Below, piece by piece: positions 1 to 5,281 of a stretch of 7,150 nt of DNA. Under the pieces are notes generated by a model that saw nothing but the letters and a program-made list of their open reading frames with translations, ran no database searches and was not told where the DNA came from. Within the stretch, counting starts at the first letter, position 1. Every line of letters starts with the position of its first letter. The stretch covers positions 1 to 7,150 of the forward strand of contig CALKAA010000167.1 of the NCBI GenBank assembly GCA_937983495.1, in the 5' to 3' direction. The stretch is from an uncultured Gemmobacter sp. Its GTDB lineage: Bacteria; Pseudomonadota; Alphaproteobacteria; Rhodobacterales; Rhodobacteraceae. The position numbers were made by a program, and so were the translations under genes.

Positions 1-205
1 CTGGGGCGAGGCGAAAGCCGCGCAGGCTTGCCCCTGCGGCACCGGTCAGCACGCGCACCCGCGGGTCAAGCGCGGCCGGCTTCCAAAGCGGGGCCTGCCC
101 CGGCAAATGCACCCAGATCACATCCTGACACCCATCCGGGAAAATCCGCACCGGACCGGCGCGCAGATGCGCCACCTGCCACTGGTCCAGGATCAGGCCT
201 GCCAT
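1..205 (-). CDS. AraC-family transcriptional regulator, N-terminal fragment (cut by window edge)
   Basis: Partial gene: 68 N-terminal residues are visible and the frame stays open to base 1, so the C-terminal part, where the helix-turn-helix DNA-binding domain would lie, is outside the window. The visible part has the pattern of the N-terminal sensor domain of a group of AraC regulators (DUF6597-like): the segment RIFPDGCQDVIW at about residues 20-31, then a hydrophobic stretch and a Gly/Arg-rich turn ending in GFRLAP, where these proteins usually read 'G.RF.PG'. I chose the ATG at 205-203, 7 nt after the YqeY stop on the same strand. No strong Shine-Dalgarno is visible, so it may be translated by re-initiation from the upstream gene. 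The spacing suggests co-transcription with the YqeY gene. The family call rests on a short segment and is moderately sure; the regulated genes and ligand are unknown. Confidence 0.6.
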   Translation of the reverse strand, partial: MAGLILDQWQVAHLRAGPVRIFPDGCQDVIWVHLPGQAPLWKPAALDPRVRVLTGAAGASLRGFRLAP

Positions 206-212
206 GCCCGGA

Positions 213-665
213 TCAGGCCAGCATGTCCTTGACGGTCGGCCCAACCGCGCCGAAATCCATCTGGCCGGTATATTTGGCTTTCAGCACCGCCATCACCTTG
301 CCCATGTCACGGATACTGCTGGCCCCGGCCTCTGCGATGGCATCCCGAATGGCCTGCGCCACTTCCTCGCCCGAAAGCTGGCGTGGCAGGAATTCGGAAA
401 TCACGGCAATTTCGGCCGTTTCCTTCTCGGCCAGCTCCAGCCGCCCGCCTTCTTCATAGGCACGCGCGCTTTCCTGACGCTGCTTCACCATCTTGCCCAG
501 AATGGCCAGGATCGCGGCATCATCCACCTCGCCACCTTCGGCGCGCAGGGCGATCTCGCGGTCCTTGATGGCGGCATTGATCAGGCGCAGCGCCGAAAGG
601 CGATCTGCCGCCTTCGCCTTCATCGCCTCTTTCAATGCCGTCTGAAGCTGGTCGCGCATGGTCAT
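213..665 (-). CDS. GatB/YqeY domain-containing protein
   Basis: A 150-residue soluble, mostly helical protein of the YqeY family, which resembles the C-terminal tRNA-interacting tail domain of GatB, a subunit of the Glu-tRNA(Gln) amidotransferase. The stand-alone protein's exact role is not established; a link to aminoacyl-tRNA metabolism is presumed from the homology. Family landmarks are all present: LKEAMKAK (residues 11-18), LRLINAAIKDREI (26-38), KQRQES (61-66), EFLPRQL (91-97) and DMGKVM (120-125). Length matches the usual ~150 residues. Start choice: the ATG at 665 gives the typical MTMRDQL N-terminus and has GGA 7 nt upstream. In-frame alternatives are 659, 677 and 716; the last overlaps a candidate -10 box and would add a non-conserved tail. 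The gene is divergent from carA, and the partial AraC gene follows 7 nt after its stop. The family call is firm; the exact start is less so. Confidence 0.9.
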   Translation of the reverse strand: MTMRDQLQTALKEAMKAKAADRLSALRLINAAIKDREIALRAEGGEVDDAAILAILGKMVKQRQESARAYEEGGRLELAEKETAEIAVISEFLPRQLSGEEVAQAIRDAIAEAGASSIRDMGKVMAVLKAKYTGQMDFGAVGPTVKDMLA

Positions 666-711
666 GCCAAAATCCATCGGTGGTTTCGCCTGCGCGCATC
701 CTATCTGCTCA

Positions 712-730
712 CGCATTGTAACACAATGCG
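712..730. promoter_or_regulatory. Perfect 8+8 bp inverted repeat, candidate operator
   Basis: CGCATTGT-AAC-ACAATGCG is a perfect dyad with 8 bp arms and a 3 bp spacer, lying between the divergent yqeY-type gene and carA. The arms carry no following T run, so it is not a terminator on either strand; the small spacer and symmetry fit a dimeric repressor site better than an RNA hairpin. It overlaps a minus-strand TACAAT box (720-715), so an occupying protein could block transcription of the YqeY/AraC unit. Which protein binds is unknown; the adjacent AraC-type regulator is one candidate, but AraC sites are usually direct repeats rather than tight dyads. Confidence 0.45.
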
Positions 731-745
731 CAGGATTAACAGCAA
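715..745 (-). promoter_or_regulatory. Candidate promoter for the YqeY/AraC unit
   Basis: On the minus strand TTGCTG (745-740) and TACAAT (720-715) lie 19 bp apart; the -10 matches five of six consensus positions and the -35 four of six. Transcription would begin near 708, leaving a leader of about 40 nt before the ATG at 665. An alternative is TTGACG (764-759) with GTTAAT (740-735) and an 18 bp spacer, starting near 728. Both fit a start codon well inside 716. Predicted by eye only. Confidence 0.3.
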
Positions 746-826
746 GTCATTGATTCCACGTCAAAAGATAATTGCACCTTTCAGATGCGCAAAAGCCTTG
801 CCCCCCCCGGCTGCTGCCACTATGTT
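744..826 (+). promoter_or_regulatory. carA leader/promoter region (two weak candidates)
   Basis: Two weak sigma-70-like arrangements precede carA. One has AAGTCA (744-749) and GATAAT (767-772) with a 17 bp spacer, giving a leader of about 70 nt. The other has TTGCCC (798-803) and TATGTT (821-826), also with a 17 bp spacer, giving a leader of about 20 nt. A run of eight C residues (801-808) lies between the boxes of the second. I see no PyrR-type or riboswitch-like structure. Neither candidate is convincing alone, but a promoter must lie in this divergent gap. Confidence 0.25.
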
Positions 827-841
827 CCGCCCCGTTTATCC

Positions 842-847
842 GGAGAG
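842..847 (+). promoter_or_regulatory. Ribosome binding site of carA
   Basis: GGAGAG, 5 nt before the ATG at 853. It fixes the carA start and excludes the 27-residue N-terminal extension that the open frame would allow from a start at 772. Confidence 0.7.
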
Positions 848-852
848 TCGCC

Positions 853-2007
853 ATGACAAAGCTAGCTGCCCCCACCGCCTGCCTTGCCCTCGCAGACGGC
901 ACGATCTTTTACGGCAAAGGCTTTGGCACCCCTGGCGAGACGGTCGCCGAGCTGGTGTTCAACACCTCGATGACCGGCTATCAGGAGATCATGACCGACC
1001 CGTCCTATGCGGGCCAGATCGTCACCTTCACCTTCCCGCATATCGGCAACACCGGCGTCACGGCCGAGGATGACGAAACCGCCGAGCCGGTGGCCGCAGG
1101 CATGGTGGTGAAGTGGGACCCGACCGAGCCGTCGAACTGGCGTGCCACTTCGGATCTGCAAAACTGGATGGCTGCGAAAGGGCGTATCGGCATCGGTGGC
1201 CTTGACACCCGCCGCCTGACCCGCGCGATCCGCCAGCAAGGCGCGCCGCATGTGGCGCTGGCCTTCAACCCGGAAGGCAAGTTTGACATCGAGGCTCTGG
1301 TCGCCAAGGCCCGCGCCTGGAAGGGGCTTGTCGGCCTCGATCTGGCCAAGGATGTGACCTGCGCGCAGTCCTATGTCTGGAACGAGCAACGCTGGGCCTG
1401 GCCCGAGGGCTACAGCCAACGAGAAGGCGCGGGCCTCAAGGTGGTCGCTGTCGATTATGGGGCCAAACGCAACATCCTGCGCTGCCTCGCCTCGGCGGGC
1501 TGCGAAGTGATCGTGCTGCCTGCCAATGCCACGGCTGAGGAGGTGTTGGCCCATAACCCCGAGGGCGTGTTCCTGTCGAATGGCCCCGGCGATCCGGCGG
1601 CCACGGGTGTCTATGCCGTGCCGATGATTCAGGGCGTCCTGGCGCAGGATCTGCCCGTTTTTGGCATCTGCCTTGGCCATCAGATGCTGGCACTGGCGCT
1701 TGGGGCCAGGACGGTGAAGATGGGCCATGGCCACCATGGGGCCAACCATCCAGTCAAGGAACTGGGCACGGGCAAGGTCGAGATCACCTCGATGAACCAC
1801 GGCTTCACCGTGGATGCCCAGACCCTGCCCGCAGGGGTTGTGGAAACCCATGTCTCGCTCTTCGACGGCACCAATTGCGGAATCGCCGTGGAAGGCAAGC
1901 CGGTCTTTTCGGTGCAGCACCACCCTGAGGCGAGCCCAGGTCCGCAAGACAGCTTCTACCTGTTCGAGCGCTTTGCAAAAGCCATGCGGGATCGTCGCGC
2001 CGCCTGA
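853..2007 (+). CDS. carA: Carbamoyl-phosphate synthase small (glutaminase) subunit
   Basis: 384 residues, the normal CarA length. It hydrolyses glutamine and passes ammonia through a tunnel to the large subunit CarB, which makes carbamoyl phosphate for pyrimidine and arginine synthesis in the cytoplasm. The N-terminal CarA domain (about residues 1-150) carries the family's LADGTIFYGKGFGTPGE and FNTSMTGYQEIMTDPSYAGQ segments. The class I glutamine amidotransferase domain (about 190-375) has the oxyanion-strand GPGDP (244-248), nucleophile Cys273 in FGICLGHQ, and the His357/Glu359 pair in QHHPEASPGP, so the triad is intact. The start has a clear GGAGAG ribosome site. carB is not downstream: a terminator follows within about 110 bp, so the two subunits must be made from separate loci, which is common in this bacterial group. 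Confidence 0.98.
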   Translation: MTKLAAPTACLALADGTIFYGKGFGTPGETVAELVFNTSMTGYQEIMTDPSYAGQIVTFTFPHIGNTGVTAEDDETAEPVAAGMVVKWDPTEPSNWRATSDLQNWMAAKGRIGIGGLDTRRLTRAIRQQGAPHVALAFNPEGKFDIEALVAKARAWKGLVGLDLAKDVTCAQSYVWNEQRWAWPEGYSQREGAGLKVVAVDYGAKRNILRCLASAGCEVIVLPANATAEEVLAHNPEGVFLSNGPGDPAATGVYAVPMIQGVLAQDLPVFGICLGHQMLALALGARTVKMGHGHHGANHPVKELGTGKVEITSMNHGFTVDAQTLPAGVVETHVSLFDGTNCGIAVEGKPVFSVQHHPEASPGPQDSFYLFERFAKAMRDRRAA

Positions 2008-2038
2008 TTTTATGCGGTCACACCGGGAAAGAGGCGCG

Positions 2039-2073
2039 AATTGTTAACGCGCTTAACGCCCTGTTAACGAATT
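2039..2073 (+). promoter_or_regulatory. CtrA-type binding site (full box plus extra half-site)
   Basis: Three TTAACG elements start at 2044, 2053 and 2064. The second and third form TTAACGCCCTGTTAAC (2053-2068), an exact TTAA-N7-TTAAC, the consensus recognised by the alphaproteobacterial response regulator CtrA. The first adds a half-site at a 5 bp gap rather than 7. The outer GTTAAC sequences are 20 bp apart (two helical turns) and are flanked by AATT on both outer sides (2039-2042 and 2070-2073), giving an imperfect dyad around the cluster. The site lies 51 bp before the preferred start of the glycosyltransferase, a position suiting an activator at -35. In Rhodobacterales CtrA is known to control motility, gene transfer agent and c-di-GMP signalling genes; control of this gene is inference. 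Confidence 0.6.
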
Positions 2074-2079
2074 ATGGCC

Positions 2080-2112
2080 AAGGCTCAGGGTGCAACAGCC
2101 CTGAGCCTTTTT
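2080..2112 (+). terminator. Rho-independent terminator after carA
   Basis: A perfect 11 bp stem (AAGGCTCAGGG, 2080-2090, pairing with 2099-2109) with an 8 nt loop, followed by T residues through 2112. It lies 73 nt after the carA stop and is the natural end of the carA transcript. It also sits inside the 5' part of the open frame of the next gene, which argues that the first possible ATG of that gene (2074) is not used. Confidence 0.88.
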
Positions 2113-2118
2113 CATGCC

Positions 2119-4032
2119 ATGACCGCCGAGCGAATTCCCCTGCGCCCTGCCCAGTCCCGGCCCTTTGTGGCCGGGCCAAGGCTGTCGCTGGTCGCGCGCT
2201 CGCAGCCCTGGATGCACTCGACCCCCACCGCTGAAACGCTCGGCGTGATGCTGCTGCGCGAAGGGCTGGTCGCTCCTGACGACATTGTGCAGGCACTGGC
2301 TTTACAAGCACATCAACGCGGGCGGCTGGCCGACATCCTGCTGGCGCGGGGGATGATCGACGAAACCCGGCTGTTCTCGGCGCTGGCCCGGCATTGGGGC
2401 GTGGAGCTGGCCGATTTTGCCACAATGCCGCCCGACCCCCGACTGGTAGATGCCGTGGGTGCCGGAGACTGCCTGCGTGACGGGCTGATCCCTTGGCGCC
2501 GGGTCGGTGATCTGACCGTGATCGCCACCGCCTATCCCGAGGATTTCGCCTTTCACCGTGCAGCGCTGAATGCCCGCTTCGGGCGCGTTGCCATGGCCCT
2601 GACCACCCCGGAACTGCTGGAGGCCGCCCTGCTGACCCTGCGTGGCCGCAGCCTTGACCGCGCGGCCCTGACCCGGGTGCCCGAGAGCGAAAGCTGCCGA
2701 GGGTGGGGGTCAGCCACGCATCTGCTCTGGGTGCGGGCTTTCGCGGTCTTGTTGATCGCGGCCTGCGTCCTGATCCCTGTTGTCATGGTCTGGCTGCTGA
2801 CCCTCTGGGCGGTGCTGACATTGCTGCTGACCACCCTGTTGAAGACCGCCGCCGTCTTTGCAAGCCTACGCTACAGGCGGCAGGAACCGCCCAGCCCCGC
2901 CCCGGACCGCTGGCCCACGGTGTCAGTCATGGTTGCGCTCTACAATGAAAGCGACATTGCGCCCCGGCTGGTGCGCCGCCTGTCGCGGCTGGATTACCCG
3001 CGTGAAAGGCTCGATATCCTCCTGGTGGTCGAAGAGGATGACACGGTGACGCGCAATGCCCTGCGCCGGGCTGACCTGCCTGCCTGGATGCGCATTGTGG
3101 TGGTGCCGGATGGCGCGATCCGCACCAAACCGCGTGCCTTGAACCATGCGCTGAACCTCTGTCGGGGCTCCATCATCGGGGTTTATGACGCCGAAGACGC
3201 CCCGGAACCGGATCAGATCCGCAAGGTGGTGGCGCGTTTCCACAATCGCGGGCCGGAGGTGGCCTGCCTGCAAGGCGTGCTGGATTTCTACAACCCGCGC
3301 ACCAACTGGCTGTCGCGTTGTTTCACGATGGAATATGCCGCCTGGTTCCGCATCATGTTGCCGGGGCTGGCGCGAATGGGTCTGCCGATCCCGCTCGGCG
3401 GCACCACGTTGTTCTTCCGCCGCGGCGCGCTGGAGGAACTGGGGGCCTGGGATGCCTGCAATGTGACCGAAGATGCCGATCTTGGCATCCGTCTGGCCCG
3501 GCATGGCTACCGCACCGAATTGCTGGATACCACGACCTTCGAGGAAGCCAATTGCCGCACCCTGCCCTGGATCAAACAGCGTTCGCGCTGGCTCAAGGGC
3601 TATATGATGACGTATGGCGTGCACATGCGCCAGCCGGGCCTCTTGCTGCGGCAACTGGGCTGGTGGAAATTTCTGGGCTTTCAGACCCTGTTTCTTTGCA
3701 CCCTGTCACAATTCGTGCTGGCCCCGGTGCTGTGGAGTTTCTGGATCGTGCCGTTCGGCATCACTCACCCGGTTGCGGCTGCCTTGCCCCCGGCCATGTC
3801 CTCGGCCTTGCTTGGCATCTTTCTGTTCACCGAGGCGGTGCAGGTGGCGATCACCCTGATGGCGATGCGGCTGACCCCGAGCAAGGTTTCGGCCCTATGG
3901 GTGCCGATGCTCCATTTCTATTTCCCACTGGGGGCGCTCGCATCCTACAAGGCCGCATGGGAAATGGTGCGCAAACCCTTCTGGTGGGACAAGACCAGCC
4001 ACGGCCATTTCGATCCGGTGGAAGAGGAGTGA
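2119..4032 (+). CDS. MshEN (GspE_N)-GT2 fusion: membrane processive glycosyltransferase, probably c-di-GMP-responsive
   Basis: 637 residues; probably polymerises an exopolysaccharide at the inner membrane, product unknown. Residues 40-63 and 69-92 are two 24-residue repeats spaced by five residues that fit the MshEN c-di-GMP motif RLGxxLLxxGLLxxxxLxxxLxxQ. The first has Thr40 for Arg; the second has Ala71 for Gly and His92 for Gln. A GspE_N-type tail follows to about 160. Two membrane segments (about 203-247) precede a GT2 domain with the cellulose-synthase-like signature: YNE (275-277), EEDD (305-308), DAED (357-360), TED (450-452) and QRSRW (487-491). Further hydrophobic segments lie at about 518-548, 555-583 and 590-610. 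All catalytic motifs are intact. E. coli NfrB combines the same domains but, as I recall, with MshEN at the C-terminus. I chose the ATG at 2119 because the one at 2074 lies 6 bp after the CtrA box and its first 15 codons are the carA terminator. Neither start has a strong ribosome site; Met at 2212 is a further option. Confidence 0.9.
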   Translation: MTAERIPLRPAQSRPFVAGPRLSLVARSQPWMHSTPTAETLGVMLLREGLVAPDDIVQALALQAHQRGRLADILLARGMIDETRLFSALARHWGVELADFATMPPDPRLVDAVGAGDCLRDGLIPWRRVGDLTVIATAYPEDFAFHRAALNARFGRVAMALTTPELLEAALLTLRGRSLDRAALTRVPESESCRGWGSATHLLWVRAFAVLLIAACVLIPVVMVWLLTLWAVLTLLLTTLLKTAAVFASLRYRRQEPPSPAPDRWPTVSVMVALYNESDIAPRLVRRLSRLDYPRERLDILLVVEEDDTVTRNALRRADLPAWMRIVVVPDGAIRTKPRALNHALNLCRGSIIGVYDAEDAPEPDQIRKVVARFHNRGPEVACLQGVLDFYNPRTNWLSRCFTMEYAAWFRIMLPGLARMGLPIPLGGTTLFFRRGALEELGAWDACNVTEDADLGIRLARHGYRTELLDTTTFEEANCRTLPWIKQRSRWLKGYMMTYGVHMRQPGLLLRQLGWWKFLGFQTLFLCTLSQFVLAPVLWSFWIVPFGITHPVAAALPPAMSSALLGIFLFTEAVQVAITLMAMRLTPSKVSALWVPMLHFYFPLGALASYKAAWEMVRKPFWWDKTSHGHFDPVEEE

Positions 4033-4051
4033 GGGGGCGCAAAACGCCCCC
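4033..4051. terminator. GC hairpin in the convergent gap, possible bidirectional terminator
   Basis: GGGGGCG (4033-4039) pairs with CGCCCCC (4045-4051) around a five-base CAAAA loop, immediately after the TGA of the glycosyltransferase and 9 bp before the stop of the convergent amidohydrolase. There is no T tract on either strand, so it is not a textbook intrinsic terminator. Its position between two convergent stops, only 28 bp apart, makes it the only visible structure that could separate the two transcripts. Confidence 0.45.
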
Positions 4052-4060
4052 CCGCGCCGG

Positions 4061-5224
4061 TCAGGCCGGCATCCGCGCCTCGACCATACCCACATACCAA
4101 CTGGCGCCAAAGGGAATGGCGTTGTCGTCAAAGTTATAGGCCGGGTGATGCACCATCGCCGTATCGCCATTGCCAAGGAAGATATAGGCTCCGGGGCGTT
4201 CGTTCAGCATATAGCTGAAATCCTCGGCCCCCATCAGCGGCGGCGTGTCGGCATCCACCACGCCCGAGACCGCGCGCGCCACTTCGACCGCATGGGCGGT
4301 GTTCTCCTCGGCATTCACCGTCACCGGATAGCCGCGCTGGTAATCCAGCACCGCCTTGGCCCCAAGCGCCAGCGCTGTGCCCTCGACGATCTCGCGCAGG
4401 CGCTGGATGACCTGCTCCTGCACGGCGGCATCCATGGTGCGCACTGTGCCTTTCATCTTCACCACCTGCGGGATGACGTTATGCGCGGTGGAATCGGTGG
4501 CCAAAGTGCAGATCGACACCACCACCTGTTTCAGCGGGTCCACCGTGCGGCTCGCAATGGTTTGCGCGGCCACAATGATATGAGCCGCCACAACCGTCGT
4601 GTCGATACATTCATGCGGCTTGGCGGCATGGCCGCCGCGTCCGGTCACCACGATCTCGAACTGGTCGGCAGCAGCCATGATGGCACCGGGGCGAATGGCG
4701 AAATGGCCCACCGGAATCCCCGGCATATTGTGCATGCCGTAGACTTCCTGAATGCCGAAACGCTCCATCATGCCATCTTGCACCATCTCGCGCCCGCCAC
4801 CGCCGCCCTCCTCGGCGGGTTGGAAGATCACCACGGCGGTGCCGTCAAAATTCCGGGTCTCGGCCAGATATTTGGCGGCCCCCAGCAGCATGGCCGTATG
4901 ACCGTCATGGCCACAGGCATGCATCTTGCCCGGTGTTTTGGAGGCATAGTCGAGCCCGGTCTGCTCGATGATCGGCAGGGCGTCCATATCGGCGCGCAAG
5001 CCGATCACCCGGCCCGAACCGCCCGCCTTGCCCTTGATCACCCCCACCACGCCGGTGCGGCCGATACCCTCCACCACCTCGTCGCAGCCAAAGCCGCGCA
5101 GCAGTTCGGCCACCTTGCCGGCGGTGCGATGCACATCGAATTGCAGCTCGGGGTGTTCGTGGAAATCGCGGCGCCATGCAGTGATTTCGGGCAGCAGTTC
5201 GGCAAAGCGGTTGCGGGGGGCCAT
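4061..5224 (-). CDS. M20D family amidohydrolase, hippurate hydrolase-like
   Basis: 387 residues, the usual length for the HipO/aminoacylase/IAA-amino-acid hydrolase group of M20 metalloenzymes, which split the amide bond of N-acyl amino acids with a di-metal centre in the cytoplasm. Metal and catalytic residues are visible: HACGHDGH gives Cys104 and His106; PAEEGGGG gives Glu138 (expected general base) and Glu139; MHN gives His165; VHHPAY gives His359. GRGGHAAKPH (195-204) matches the start of the family's lid/dimerisation domain, and GAEDFSYML (332-340) is the conserved C-terminal motif. No signal peptide. The start at 5224 has GGAGAG 4 nt upstream, preferred over an in-frame ATG nine codons earlier (5251). 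The gene follows the FAD oxidoreductase by 57 bp on the same strand, likely one operon. The family is sure; the actual acyl group and amino acid are not. Confidence 0.93.
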   Translation of the reverse strand: MAPRNRFAELLPEITAWRRDFHEHPELQFDVHRTAGKVAELLRGFGCDEVVEGIGRTGVVGVIKGKAGGSGRVIGLRADMDALPIIEQTGLDYASKTPGKMHACGHDGHTAMLLGAAKYLAETRNFDGTAVVIFQPAEEGGGGGREMVQDGMMERFGIQEVYGMHNMPGIPVGHFAIRPGAIMAAADQFEIVVTGRGGHAAKPHECIDTTVVAAHIIVAAQTIASRTVDPLKQVVVSICTLATDSTAHNVIPQVVKMKGTVRTMDAAVQEQVIQRLREIVEGTALALGAKAVLDYQRGYPVTVNAEENTAHAVEVARAVSGVVDADTPPLMGAEDFSYMLNERPGAYIFLGNGDTAMVHHPAYNFDDNAIPFGASWYVGMVEARMPA

Positions 5225-5228
5225 GGGT

Positions 5229-5234
5229 CTCTCC
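5229..5234 (-). promoter_or_regulatory. Ribosome binding site of the M20D amidohydrolase
   Basis: GGAGAG on the minus strand, 4 nt before the ATG at 5224. It decides this start over the upstream in-frame ATG at 5251, which would place the site inside the coding sequence. Confidence 0.65.
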
Positions 5235-5281
5235 GGTTGATCTGGGGCCAATCTGGCAAGGATTCGAGGGCCTGTCCTGCC

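Noticed and set aside
801..808. Run of eight C residues as a phase-variation tract
   Set aside because: It is not in a coding region and lies in the carA leader; a single short run in GC-rich DNA gives no evidence of slipping control.
204..1073. 289-codon plus-strand frame spanning the YqeY gene, the divergent promoter region and the start of carA
   Set aside because: Crosses two well-supported genes and their regulatory gap; low-complexity translation.
862..1947. 361-codon open frame antisense to carA
   Set aside because: Carries no recognisable motif, lies wholly within an intact carA with its catalytic residues, and is what strong third-position G/C bias produces on the opposite strand.
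2236..2600. GspE_N domain as a sign of a type II secretion or type IV pilus ATPase
   Set aside because: No Walker A/B ATPase domain follows; the rest of the protein is a membrane GT2 enzyme, so the domain acts as a regulatory module here.
2119..4032. Calling the glycosyltransferase bcsA or nfrB
   Set aside because: No PilZ domain and no bcsB neighbour, and the MshEN domain is N-terminal rather than C-terminal; only the shared GT2 and MshEN families are supported.
5225..5281. Possible promoter or terminator between the FAD oxidoreductase and the M20D gene
   Set aside because: The 57 bp contain a ribosome site but no stem with a T run and no convincing -35/-10 pair, so simple co-transcription is the better reading.
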